From positions 25,720-89,719 of the forward strand of contig NZ_BAUW01000006.1 of the NCBI RefSeq assembly GCF_000517385.1: a stretch of DNA of 64,000 nucleotides, in the 5' to 3' direction. This document shows, piece after piece, positions 1-8,790 of the stretch (positions are counted from its first letter, which is position 1; every line of letters begins with the position of its first letter). Source of the DNA: Mesobacillus boroniphilus JCM 21738 (GTDB lineage Bacteria > Bacillota > Bacilli > Bacillales > Cytobacillaceae). The notes under the pieces are model-generated. The model was not told the DNA's origin. It ran no database searches and saw nothing but the letters and a program-made list of their open reading frames with translations. The position numbers and the translations under genes are program-made.

Positions 1-217
1 GATACTTCAAAGCAGCATTGCTCAATTTTGATCATCCTCTCCATATTATTTTAGCACTTTAAAGTAATTCCGCAAACATCCATTTACTTTATGACAGCAG
101 GAAGTGAAAGTAGCTACTGTCCTTCTGCAAAAACGAAAAGCGACAACAGAAGTCGACAGTTTTAGTATTGAAGTGCCTATATACTAGTTAATAGAATTAA
201 TAAGTAGGGGGCGTGAG

Positions 218-1381
218 ATGAGGAAAAAAGGATGGGCGGCTGCAATCGCAATTGGACTAGTCATGGCAGGGATTCATCCCGCTGAATCAGCAGAACTATC
301 GGACATCCGCCAGCAACGACTGAATCTTAAGCAGGATTTCACCAAAAAAGAAGCGCAAATCGACGCAATGGATGAGGCGGAGCAAAAATATCTCTTCGAA
401 CTCAAGGCATTGGACGATGAGGTGGCAGTGGTCAACCAGAAAATCCGTGACCTTCAAAGCGTCCTCGATGGCTCAGTGAAATCTGTAGCAGATTTGAGAG
501 CGGAAATCGAGGAGCTCACTGACATCATCTTCAAGCGCGAAAAGCGGATCAAGGAACGGCTGCGGACTATGCAGGCACAGGACGGGTTGGGAATGTACGT
601 GGATATAATCTTTGATTCTAAAAATCTGTCCCAATTGCTAGAGGTGGCGACTGTCGTAAGTACCATCATAAAAGCGGATAAAGAGTTAGTGGCAGAACAT
701 CAGGCAGACCTGCAAATATTGAAGGATCAAGAGATTTTCCTCCAGCAGGAGATTGTTTCACTCGAGAAGGACCAAAAAGAAATGCAGAGTTTGCAAGATC
801 AATTGAAAAAGAAGGCGGAAGAAAAGCAACGTCTGCTTGATACTGTTCAGGACACAAAGCGGGAAAGCGAATCAAAGCTGATGGACATGTATGAGGTCTA
901 TGTCAATCTCGCATCTCAGGAGATTGCGATTTTAAAAGAAAAGCAGAATCATCGTGAGGAGTATCTCGCTGCGAACCCGGAAGACGTATTCATCATGCCG
1001 ACTAGCGGCGAGCTGACTTCTGGTTACGGTCCAAGATGGGGCAAGCTCCACGCCGGAATTGACATCGCTGATGAATCGCCTGACACTGTGGTTGTCGCTG
1101 CTGCTTCCGGAACTGTTATCCGCTCCTATTATTCGGCTACATATGGCAACTGCGTCCTGATCACCCATAAGATCAATGGCAAGACATTCACCACCCTTTA
1201 CGCCCATCTGGAAAAAAGCACTGTCACCACCGGGCAATCCATCAGCAAAGGCGAAATGCTCGGCTACATGGGCAACACCGGTGACAGCAGAGGCAAGCAT
1301 CTCCACTTCGAAATCCATGAAGGCCAGTGGAACTATGAAAAATCAAACAGCGTTGATCCGCTTGTATACGTTAGAAACTGA
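218..1381 (+). CDS. Secreted M23 (LytM-type) murein hydrolase with coiled-coil N-terminus
   Basis: A 387-residue protein built like the EnvC/PcsB-type murein hydrolase activators. Residues 1-24 are a signal peptide (basic MRKK start, hydrophobic core, cleavage near AESA/EL). Residues about 25-250 are heptad-rich Glu/Lys/Gln coiled coil. The C-terminal 130 residues form an M23 peptidase domain (GYGPRWGKLHAGIDIA, then GKHLHFEIHEG) with the HxxxD and HxH zinc ligands present, so it is probably catalytically active. It should cut peptidoglycan peptide bridges outside the membrane, with the coiled coil as a docking or autoinhibitory arm. The start is ATG after a GGGGGCGTGAG ribosome site. It is monocistronic, with its own terminator directly after the stop. 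Family is clear; the exact cell-wall role is inferred. Confidence 0.85.
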   Translation: MRKKGWAAAIAIGLVMAGIHPAESAELSDIRQQRLNLKQDFTKKEAQIDAMDEAEQKYLFELKALDDEVAVVNQKIRDLQSVLDGSVKSVADLRAEIEELTDIIFKREKRIKERLRTMQAQDGLGMYVDIIFDSKNLSQLLEVATVVSTIIKADKELVAEHQADLQILKDQEIFLQQEIVSLEKDQKEMQSLQDQLKKKAEEKQRLLDTVQDTKRESESKLMDMYEVYVNLASQEIAILKEKQNHREEYLAANPEDVFIMPTSGELTSGYGPRWGKLHAGIDIADESPDTVVVAAASGTVIRSYYSATYGNCVLITHKINGKTFTTLYAHLEKSTVTTGQSISKGEMLGYMGNTGDSRGKHLHFEIHEGQWNYEKSNSVDPLVYVRN

Positions 1382-1411
1382 GCCAGATTCAATTTGCGAA
1401 TCTGGCTTTTT
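1381..1411 (+). terminator. Intrinsic terminator of the M23 peptidase gene
   Basis: AGCCAGATTC and GAATCTGGCT form a perfect 10-bp stem around an AATTTGC loop, followed by a T run. The stem begins at the last base of the stop codon. Confidence 0.85.
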
Positions 1412-1415
1412 ACAG

Positions 1416-1446
1416 TTGTTCTTTACGTTAACGTCAATGGTATAAT
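1416..1446 (+). promoter_or_regulatory. MerR-type promoter/operator with 19-bp spacer
   Basis: A -35-like TTGTTC (1416-1421) and a consensus -10 TATAAT (1441-1446) are 19 bp apart, the overlong spacing typical of MerR-family promoters. The spacer holds the dyad TTTACGTTAACGTCAA (core ACGTTAACGT). ACGT-centred dyads of this kind are known for LiuR-like MerR regulators of branched-chain or fatty acyl-CoA degradation. It lies about 40 bp before the MerR gene, so autoregulation is likely. Confidence 0.7.
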
Positions 1447-1484
1447 TTATTTACTGATTATTCTGTAAAAAAGAGGTTTTACTT

Positions 1485-1850
1485 ATGAATTCTATTTCCG
1501 ATCTGGCTGAGGAATTTGGGATTACAACCAGAACCATCCGTTATTATGAAGAGCTTGGATTGTTGAGGCCTACTCGCACTGAAGGAGGACGGCGGATGTA
1601 TTCCAGCAGTGATGTAGCAAAGATGAAACTCGTCCTCCGCGGAAAGCGATTCGGTTTTTCGCTTGAGGAAATTAAAGAAATGGTGCTGCTATTCGACGAG
1701 GACCGGTCCGGCGAAAAACAACTGCAGCGGACCATTCAGTATGGAGAAGAGAAACTTGCAGAAGTGAATGAAAGAATAACAGAGCTCGTCGAAATCAAAG
1801 AAGAAATCGAAAGACTGATGACTGAATTTAAGGGGAGGTTACAAGGATGA
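1485..1850 (+). CDS. MerR-family transcriptional regulator of the acyl-CoA dehydrogenase operon
   Basis: A 121-residue protein with the MerR winged helix in residues 1-70 (DLAEEFGITTRTIRYYEELGLLRP, then GGRRMYSSSDVAKM). A dimerisation coiled coil rich in Glu and Lys follows. The C-terminal part is short, with no cysteines and no drug-binding domain, so it is not a metal sensor; acyl-CoA or a related ligand is plausible by analogy to LiuR-type regulators. Its stop overlaps the next gene's start (ATGA), so it is translationally coupled to the acyl-CoA dehydrogenase. The ACGT dyad between its own -35 and -10 is the obvious binding site. Family call firm; ligand inferred. Confidence 0.85.
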   Translation: MNSISDLAEEFGITTRTIRYYEELGLLRPTRTEGGRRMYSSSDVAKMKLVLRGKRFGFSLEEIKEMVLLFDEDRSGEKQLQRTIQYGEEKLAEVNERITELVEIKEEIERLMTEFKGRLQG

Positions 1851-3519
1851 ATTTTTACGAAGAAGAACCGCAGTTTAGGGCATTGCTGAAGGAATTATTG
1901 GATGAGGAATTTTTTGCGTATGCGGACAAGGAGTTGAATGCGTTCGGTGAAAAATGTGCCAATGAAATTGAAGAAAGGGCAAGGTTTACCGACAGGGAAG
2001 GGCAGCCAAAGCTGATTAAGTTCGATGCTTATGGAGACGACATCTCTGAAGTCTGGGTGAATGATGGTTATCGTAAAACGGTCGAAGATTCATATAATAC
2101 CGGCATTGTCGCTACGTCCATAAAGAAATACCAGAACTAGGCCGCCGGGGAAATTATATTTATTCCTATGCCCAGGGTTATCTGCTGTCTCAGACCGAGG
2201 CAGGCTTTTACTGCCCGGTAACACTGACAATGGCAACAGCATATTTATTAGACCAATACGCATCTCCAGAGCTAAAAGAAAAATTCCTGCCTCATGTCTT
2301 ATCAACAGGAGAAACAACATTATACGAAGGCGCCACCTTCCTGACCGAACGCCAGGGCGGATCCGATGTCGGAGCAAACGTAGTGAAGGCAGTCCAGATA
2401 GCGGACGGCTACAAAATTTATGGAGAAAAATACTTCGCATCCAACGCAGGAATGTGCGGAGTCGCCATGGTTTTAGCAAGGAAAGAAGGTGCCCCATCCG
2501 GCACAAAAGGTCTGACACTCTTCGCTGTCCCATGGCGCAAAGAAGACGGAAAGCTGAACGGCATAAAAATTCGCAGACTCAAAGATAAACTCGGAGTACG
2601 CGCAGTCCCATCCGCCGAAGTCGAATTCGACGGAGCAGAAGCTTATGTAGTTGGCGATCCAACAAAAGGCTTCTATTACATGATGGAAGCACTGAACCTC
2701 TCCCGCGTCTGCAACACCGTCGCCTCCCTCGGCATCATGCGCCGATCCTACAGCGAAGCACGACAATACGCATTGAAACGCGACGCCTTTGGCAAGAAGT
2801 TGGCCGATTTCCCAATGATTAAGGATTCTCTTGTAAAAATGGCAGCGAAGCTCGAAGTCGAAACCCGAACCGTTTTCAAGTACTTGCCGTTGTTTGAGAA
2901 AGTCATGAGGAATGAGCCGGGAGTATCAGAAAAAGACATCGTTCTGAACAGGCTCTACATCGCCCTGCTGAAAAAAGAAACCGCAGAACAAGCCGTACAT
3001 TTTGCTCATGAAGCAATTGAAATGCACGGTGGGAATGGGTATATTGAAGACTTTGTCACGCCGAGGTTGCTTAGGGATGCCCAAGTGCTGACCGTATGGG
3101 AGGGGACAGCGAATATCCTGGGGCTTGAGGTATTGAGGTTGATGGAGAAGTTTGGTGCTGGAGAGTTGTTTTTGGAGGAAATGAAAGAGCGTGTTGCTGG
3201 GATGGAAGGTGAGTATGTAGACCAGGTGCGCGGTGGAATAGAGCAGCTGGAGAAACTGTTGTTGTCTCTGCAAAAGGCATCACATGATCATAAGACTTTT
3301 CATTCCAAGCGTGTGGCACAATTGATGGTGAAGATTTTTGAGAGTGTGAATGCTTTGGAGTATGCTGCGAGTGGGGATGAACGGGCGGTGAAGGTGATGG
3401 AGGTCTATATAGTAGAAACTTGGAAATCAGGACATGAGTTCAATGAACAATTGAAATCCGTCGATTACTTTGATGTAGTATTGGCTTTAGAGGAATACGA
3501 GAAAGAAACCGCTATCTAA
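1847..3519 (+). CDS. Acyl-CoA dehydrogenase (AidB-like long form), one frameshift near 2110
   Basis: FAD-dependent acyl-CoA dehydrogenase of about 557 residues, longer than the usual 380-400, as in AidB-like members with an extra C-terminal helical region. Visible blocks are EGATFLTERQGGSDVG, GEKYFASNAGM, the RxxDKLGVRAVPSAEVEF substrate-domain strand, and IEMHGGNGYIEDF plus LRDAQVLTVWEGTANIL at the C-terminal flavin/dimer interface. The sequence reads as two frames: 1847-2140 and then to 3519. Restoring one G near 2110 (GTCG to GTCGG) gives GIVGYVHKE and a continuous protein. Translationally coupled to the MerR gene upstream. Likely oxidises a branched or medium-chain acyl-CoA; the substrate is not readable from sequence. 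Confidence 0.8.
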
Positions 3520-3526
3520 AAGATTA

Positions 3527-3560
3527 AAACAAGCCTAGGTCGGTATAGGCTTGTTTTTTT
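3527..3560 (+). terminator. Intrinsic terminator after the acyl-CoA dehydrogenase
   Basis: AACAAGCCTA pairs with TAGGCTTGTT, followed by a run of seven T. It separates the metabolic operon from the lasso-peptide cluster. Confidence 0.85.
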
Positions 3561-3620
3561 GTCGAGAAAACAGGAATTCTGACTACTTAAATACTTTGAA
3601 AATAAATTCTTCCAAGGTTG

Positions 3621-3649
3621 TTGACACTGTAAATCATAGATGGTAATTT
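3621..3649 (+). promoter_or_regulatory. Sigma-A promoter of the lasso-peptide cluster
   Basis: Perfect -35 TTGACA (3621-3626), 17-bp spacer, -10 TAATTT (3644-3649). Transcription would begin around 3656, inside or beside the SinR-type dyad at 3658-3673. Confidence 0.65.
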
Positions 3650-3657
3650 AATTATAT

Positions 3658-3673
3658 GTTCTATATAAAGAAC
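3658..3673 (+). promoter_or_regulatory. SinR-type operator at the lasso cluster start site
   Basis: GTTCTATATAAAGAAC, a 16-bp dyad matching GTTCT-N6-AGAAC; the right half read backwards is GTTCTTT, the published B. subtilis SinR half-site (GTTCTYT). It sits just downstream of the -10 box, a position suited to repression. The assignment to SinR is inference from the motif and from the SinR-like gene at 25607. Confidence 0.65.
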
Positions 3674-3715
3674 GTCCAAATTCTTTATTAAGTTACACCA
3701 TGCCAGGAGGAAAAG

Positions 3716-5654
3716 ATGAGCGCAATTGCAGGAATCATTCACTTAAAAAAAGAGCCAGTTCCCTTCGAACATGGAAGGAACATAATGAAAAGTCTTGAAA
3801 AGTTCCCGGCAGATGATATCCAAGTCTGGCACAGACACAATGCCTTCATTGGAAACCATGCGCAATGGATCACACCAGAATCCGTCGGAGAGCAACAGCC
3901 TTTCTATGATTCCGAAAGACAATGCGTCATCACTGCAGATGCCATCATAGATAATAGAGAAGAACTATTCGAAAAGCTACAAGTCGAGCGGTCAAAACAG
4001 AAGCACATGCCAGATAGCCAGCTCATTTTGCTAGCTTACTATAAATGGGGAGAAGAATCCCCAAAACACCTCGTAGGGGACTTCGCTTATATGATCTGGG
4101 ATGAGAGAAACCAGAAATTATTTGGAGCGAGAGATTTTTCCGGATCAAGAACTTTGTATTATTACAAGGACCATGAGAGATTTGCGTTTTGTACTACCAT
4201 TTTGCCGTTGCTTTCATTGCCAGGAGTTAAGAAGGAATTGAATGAACAGTGGATGGCTGAGTTTTTGGCGATACCCGTAAACTTTGAATCTGTTGATCCA
4301 TCTTCCACTACTTATAAACAAATAGAACAGTTGGCACCTTCTCACTCTATTAGTGTAAATGATGAAAAGGTCATTTTATCTAGATATTGTTACCTTATGG
4401 AAGGTAACAAGGAACTAAAACTAAAATCAGACGAAGAGTATGAAGAAGCATTTCGAGATGTGTTCCAAAAGGCAGTCAAATCAAGAATTAGAACACATCA
4501 TAATGTAGGAGCGCACTTAAGTGGTGGATTGGATTCCGGTTCAGTAGTAGGCTTTGCTGGAAAACTATTAATACAAGAGAATAAAAAGCTAAATACCTAC
4601 AGTTATGTACCCGTAGAAGTTCCAGGATTGGACTCATAAAAGCAGAGTAGCCGATGAAAGTCCCTATGTTAAGGCAACTGTAAACCATGTAGGCAATATT
4701 CATGATCACTACTATAGCTTTAGCGAAAGAAGTCCATTTACCGAAATTGACGATTGGTTGGAGACTATGGAAACGCCTTATAAATTCTTTGAGAATACTT
4801 TTTGGCTAAGAGGGATGTATGAAAAAGCACAAGAGAAGAAAGTTGGAGTGCTGCTAAATGGTCAGAGGGGGAATTGGACTATATCTTGGGGACCGGTTTT
4901 AGATTTTTATGCAGACCTACTTAAAAAATTCCGATTGATAAATCTCTATCAAGAATTGAACCAATATAGTAGGAACATTGGTGTGCAACGATCAAAGATT
5001 ATGGTGGCTGCTCGAAAAAAAGCATTTCCTGCATTAAACAAATTAATAAATCCTACTGAGTCATTTCAATTTCCGATGATTATTAACCCTAAGTTCGCTA
5101 AGGACACAAATGTATTTTCGAAATTGAAAGAACACGGCATCGATGTTACCTTATCGGAAAGTCCGAGTGCATATGAAGTCAGAGATAGACAGTTTAGGCA
5201 GTTATACTATTGGAGTTTAACAGGAACATATGGTGCTAAACTCTCTTTGCGCTACTCCGTTTGGGAACGAGATCCGACTAATGATTTAAATGTAATTAAG
5301 TTTTGTCTTTCAGTACCAGAAGAACAATTTGTTAGAAATGGGTTGGATAGGGCACTTGTTAGAAGGTCTACAAAAGATTTATTACCAGATAAAGTAAGAA
5401 TGAATATGAAATCCAGGGGGGTTCAAGGAGCGGATGGTGTTTATCGCATGTCATCTTACTGGGACACTTTCATAGAGGAGTTAGAAACAATGAGTGAGGA
5501 TCCTATATCTGAGTACTACCTAAATCAATCAGTATTAAAGAGGGCCATAGTTAAGATAAAGCACGAACCCAGCCCAGAATATGCTTTTGATTTCGATTTT
5601 AGGATTTTAATGAGAAGCCTAATCTTTTATCGGTACTTAAAAAAGATTTCTTGA
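3716..5654 (+). CDS. Lasso cyclase (asparagine-synthetase-like, protein C), one frameshift near 4626
   Basis: ATP-dependent macrolactam synthetase that activates the acceptor Asp side chain of the core peptide as an AMP ester and closes the N-terminal ring. The N-terminal half is a degenerate class II glutamine amidotransferase fold (MSAIAGIIHL; residue 2 is Ser, not the catalytic Cys). The second half carries the PP-loop HLSGGLDSGS at residue about 269. About 645 residues once joined, normal for the family. The frame changes by +1 near 4626 (one extra G, or two bases missing), giving 3716-4639 and 4758-5654; the region between reads DWTHKSRVADESPYVKA in the second frame, so nothing else is missing. 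It is the first gene of the cluster, 14 nt before the precursor. Confidence 0.88.
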
Positions 5655-5668
5655 GAGGAGGTGAAAGA

Positions 5669-5794
5669 ATGAAAAAGCAATGGCAAAAACCAGAGTTAGA
5701 AGTACTTAATGTCACTATGACAATGGCTGGACCAGGAATTAAAACTCCTGATGCTGTTCAACCGGACCAAGACGAAATGGTTCACTATAGTTAA
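5669..5794 (+). CDS. Lasso peptide precursor (paeninodin/pseudomycoidin type)
   Basis: A 41-residue precursor. The leader MKKQWQKPELEVLNVTMTM contains the W/YxxP-x-L element recognised by the RRE protein and the conserved Thr at -2. The predicted core is 22 residues. The ring is AGPGIKTPD, closed between Ala1 and Asp9 (nine members); the tail is AVQPDQDEMVHYS, ending in Ser22. Ring sequence and terminal Ser closely resemble paeninodin, whose last Ser is phosphorylated by its cluster kinase. Preceded by a very strong AGGAGGTGA site. My calculation of the unmodified macrocycle is about 2336.07 Da monoisotopic; phosphate would add 79.97 and each hexose 162.05. Confidence 0.93.
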   Translation: MKKQWQKPELEVLNVTMTMAGPGIKTPDAVQPDQDEMVHYS

Positions 5795-5831
5795 ATCTCT
5801 CGTCATATTTAATTTTTTTAATGACTAAAAG

Positions 5832-5867
5832 GCCCTTATGCAGTTTTTATGTATGAGGGCTATTTTT
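5832..5867 (+). terminator. Attenuating terminator between lasso precursor and maturation genes
   Basis: GCCCTTATGCA and TGTATGAGGGC form an 11-bp stem with two G-U pairs and a GTTTTTA loop, followed by TATTTTT. No promoter is obvious after it, so partial read-through probably keeps precursor mRNA in excess over enzyme mRNA. Confidence 0.75.
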
Positions 5868-5901
5868 AAAAATTTTTCTTGCATAATATGGAGTGGAAAA
5901 C

Positions 5902-6843
5902 ATGATTGGTACTGATGCAAGCATTCATTATGAAGCATTTGGTTTGAAAATAAAAAGTATGATAACCTTACCGGAATTGAAGGTCGCAGGAGATAGGAAT
6001 GAATTACATGAGGTAGTAATAACAGAAGGAGATTTGAATCAAATTTGGTCAAGTAAAACTAAGGATAATGGAAAATTTTTTGTTGAGGGAAACACCATCA
6101 TGTTTCGAATACGAGATACAGCAACGTTTCTAGTGAAGGATGGACATAAGATAATTGTTTCACCCAAGCCAAATGCAGATCCAAATAAAATCCGTCTTTA
6201 TATTTTGGGTACCTGTATCGGGGTCATCTTGATGCAAAGAAAAATCTTTGCTTTGCATGGTAGTGCCATTGATATTTACGGGAAAGCATATGCTTTCGTA
6301 GGACATTCGGGTGCCGGTAAATCAACACTTGCTTCTGCTTTTATTAATAGAGGATTTAACATGTTAAGTGATGATATTATACCAGTTTCTATGAGCAAAA
6401 ACGGAGTATATTATGTAAATCCAACTTATCCTCAACAAAAGCTTTGGGAAGAAAGCTTACTTAACTTTGAAATGGATTCAAATAATTATAAACCATTATT
6501 TGAACGAGAGAACAAATTTGCTGTTCCAGTTCAATCTAATTACTGTGATTGTTCTTTACCGCTTGCAGGGGTTTTTGAGATTATCAAAACGAAAGAAGAG
6601 AATGTTTCTATAATGCCAGTCGTTAATCTAGAGAGGTTTCGACTTTTATTTAACCAGACTTTTCGACAATCATTAATCTCGCGCCTAGGATTGCTCGAAT
6701 GGCATTTTTCAGAATCAGCTAGGATTATAAAACAAATTAGTATGTACCAGATATATCGTCCTTCAACGAGTTTTACGGCACCTGAATTAGTAGAAAAGAT
6801 CTTAAAGAAGATAAGTGAGGGGGAGAGTCTAAATGTTGACTAA
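5902..6843 (+). CDS. Lasso peptide kinase (HPr kinase/phosphorylase-like)
   Basis: A protein of about 313 residues related to the C-terminal domain of HPr kinase. Walker A GHSGAGKS is at residues about 134-141 and an HprK-like acidic motif LSDDIIP follows. In paeninodin and pseudomycoidin clusters such kinases phosphorylate the C-terminal Ser hydroxyl of the peptide; this precursor ends in Ser, so the partner is present. ATG at 5902 is preferred because GGAG (5890-5893) is 8 nt upstream; an in-frame GTG at 5893 overlaps that site. The 3' end overlaps the RRE gene by 11 nt, consistent with coupled translation. Confidence 0.85.
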   Translation: MIGTDASIHYEAFGLKIKSMITLPELKVAGDRNELHEVVITEGDLNQIWSSKTKDNGKFFVEGNTIMFRIRDTATFLVKDGHKIIVSPKPNADPNKIRLYILGTCIGVILMQRKIFALHGSAIDIYGKAYAFVGHSGAGKSTLASAFINRGFNMLSDDIIPVSMSKNGVYYVNPTYPQQKLWEESLLNFEMDSNNYKPLFERENKFAVPVQSNYCDCSLPLAGVFEIIKTKEENVSIMPVVNLERFRLLFNQTFRQSLISRLGLLEWHFSESARIIKQISMYQIYRPSTSFTAPELVEKILKKISEGESLNVD

Positions 6844-7129
6844 GGAAAAGATTTTATTAGATAGTAAGGTTGTTCAGAAGCCAGGAAATATTGTGAGTGA
6901 CATGGATGGAGAAAAAGTGATGCTAAATATTGATAATGGGAATTATTATAATCTTGGGGAAATAGGAGGAGTTATTTGGGAAATGATTAAAGAACCGATT
7001 TCAATCGAACGATTAATTTATATGTTAATGGAAGAGTTTGATGTTGAAAAGAAAGATTGTGAGAGCCATTTAATTTCGTTTTTAACCAATTTGTCTTCAG
7101 AATGTTTAATTGAAGTATTAAATAGGTGA
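6833..7129 (+). CDS. RRE/PqqD-like precursor-binding protein (lasso B1)
   Basis: A 98-residue stand-alone RiPP recognition element with the PqqD-fold pattern: GEKVMLNIDNGNYYNLGEIGGVIWEMI, then a helical half ending in FLTNLSSECLIEVL. It binds the precursor leader (W/YxxP region) and delivers it to the B2 peptidase. It overlaps the kinase gene and is followed by B2 after six bases. No unusual residues seen. Confidence 0.88.
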   Translation: MLTKEKILLDSKVVQKPGNIVSDMDGEKVMLNIDNGNYYNLGEIGGVIWEMIKEPISIERLIYMLMEEFDVEKKDCESHLISFLTNLSSECLIEVLNR

Positions 7130-7135
7130 GGTGAA

Positions 7136-7612
7136 ATGCGGAAATTTATCATATTATACAATTTAAATAATAGCGAAAGACTATTGTTTATGGAGACCAT
7201 AATCCATTTGGCATGGGCTCGTGTTCTTAAGCTTTTTCCATTTAAAAAAGTTTCTCCTATGTTAGGTACTTACATGGATGAATCTTCATTCCAAGAGGAG
7301 TTTTCGGTTTATGAGACAGTTAGAAAAATATCCAATGCAATACATATCATAAGTCGATATACACCGTGGGAAAGCAAATGTTTAGTAAAAGCTATTGCAG
7401 GTATGAAAATGCTTCAAAGGCGTGGGATAAACAGTACATTATATTTAGGTACCGCAAAGGATGAAACGGGCAAGTTGATTGCTCATGCATGGCTCAGAAG
7501 TGGTAGCTATTATGTAAGTGGGGCAGAAGAAATGAACCGTTTTACAGTAGTAAGCAAGTTCTCAAATAAAAAAAATATTGAATATGAGGAATTTACAAAT
7601 GGGGATTACTAG
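7136..7612 (+). CDS. Lasso leader peptidase (B2, transglutaminase-like)
   Basis: A 158-residue cysteine peptidase of the transglutaminase superfamily that removes the leader after Met(-1) so that Ala1 can be cyclised. Cys82 in ESKCLVKA and His117 in IAHAWLRS are the visible catalytic residues; the usual Asp after the HAW strand is not clear in this sequence. Length is normal for a split B2. Its 3' end overlaps the nucleotidyltransferase gene by 14 nt. Confidence 0.85.
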   Translation: MRKFIILYNLNNSERLLFMETIIHLAWARVLKLFPFKKVSPMLGTYMDESSFQEEFSVYETVRKISNAIHIISRYTPWESKCLVKAIAGMKMLQRRGINSTLYLGTAKDETGKLIAHAWLRSGSYYVSGAEEMNRFTVVSKFSNKKNIEYEEFTNGDY

Positions 7613-8779
7613 TGAAAAAAGGCACTTTTCAAAAGAATTGCAGCTACTGCTTTTTTTCTTAAATTCAAAATACGAAGAAAACAATCTCTTGAATGAAAAA
7701 GAGAGATTTGCTGATATTAATTGGGAGCATTTTATTCAACTTACTCTTCACCACCGTGTCTATCCCATTATTTACAAAAAGATGAATGTAATCAAGAGTA
7801 ACGTTGTGCCCCCTAAGGTAATAGGGCGATTAAAGCAATATTATCAAAAGAATGTTTTCCAGATGTTGATGTTAGCTGGGGAAACAGAAAGTATTTCTAG
7901 ACTTTTCATGGATCAAAATATTAGAACATTATTTCTGAAAGGGCCCGTACTTGGAGATCATTTATATGGGGATATTTCTTTAAGAACTTCCTCAGATATT
8001 GATGTTCTCATCCCAATTAGAGATTTAGAACGAGCTGAGAATATTCTGTTAAAACGGGGGTATATAAAAGACGATTATATTTTGACTGTTCTAAATGACT
8101 GGAAATGGAGGCATCATCATATCACTTTCATTCATCCACAAAAGAAAATAAAAGTGGAAGTACATTGGAGGTTAAACCCAGGCCCATCATGGAATCAACC
8201 TTTTGAAGATTTATGGACTCGGAAGAAGCAAAGCAGAATCTCAGATTTTCCTGTGTATATATTGGGTAATGAAGATTTATATGTATTTTTGACTTCACAT
8301 GGAGCCCGTCATGGATGGTCTAGGCTTCGATGGCTAATAGACATCGACAAGTTGGTTAAACTTGATCTAGATTGGAACTGCATTAAAAGGCTCCTGAAAC
8401 AATATCAACTTACTCCAGTAGGAGGGCAGGCATTACGGCTTGCTTCTGATTTATTAAATTCATTTACTCCATTGGAATTAAACGATATAACCGAATCAAA
8501 AAAACAAAGAAGTTGGCTAATGGAGCTCTATTTTACATTGAACAAATGATTGATCTCCATGTAGAACCATTGCCAGAAAATATAGCTCATTACCATAAAA
8601 ATCATTTATTCCTATTAATGACTTTCAAGCAAAAAGTATTATTTATTCTTAGTTTTTTATTCCCTTATCCTGAGGATGCTCAATTTTTCCCATTGCCGAA
8701 GTCGTTTCATTTTATGTATTTTCCTTTGAGACCATTTCTATGGGCTTTGAGAAGAAAAAGGAAGCAGGCAATGTTTTAG
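7599..8779 (+). CDS. Lasso cluster nucleotidyltransferase-family protein (PsmN-like), one frameshift near 8513
   Basis: Nucleotidyltransferase-fold protein of the NTP_transf_5 family: LFLKGPVLGDHLYGDISLRTSSDIDVLI carries the G-S...DxD active-site motif, and VEVHWRLNPGP plus HGARHGWSRLRWLIDIDKL are family blocks. In the pseudomycoidin cluster the equivalent protein adds hexoses to the phosphorylated peptide, so it may decorate the phosphate on Ser22. ATG 7599 is chosen because GAGGA lies 8 nt upstream; TTG 7578 and ATG 7584 are also in frame. The frame breaks near 8513: adding one T (AGTTTGGCT) joins RSLANGALFYIEQMIDLH and carries the reading to 8779 (FPLPKSFHFMYFPLRP tail). Confidence 0.8.
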
Positions 8780-8790
8780 GAGGATGTTCA

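Noticed and set aside
1..217. RNA gene or riboswitch upstream of the M23 peptidase gene
   Set aside because: No conserved RNA pattern or stable paired structure seen; treated as plain intergenic sequence.
932..1318. A 128-codon open frame on the minus strand inside the M23 peptidase gene
   Set aside because: Antisense shadow of a clear coding gene, with no ribosome site or family match.
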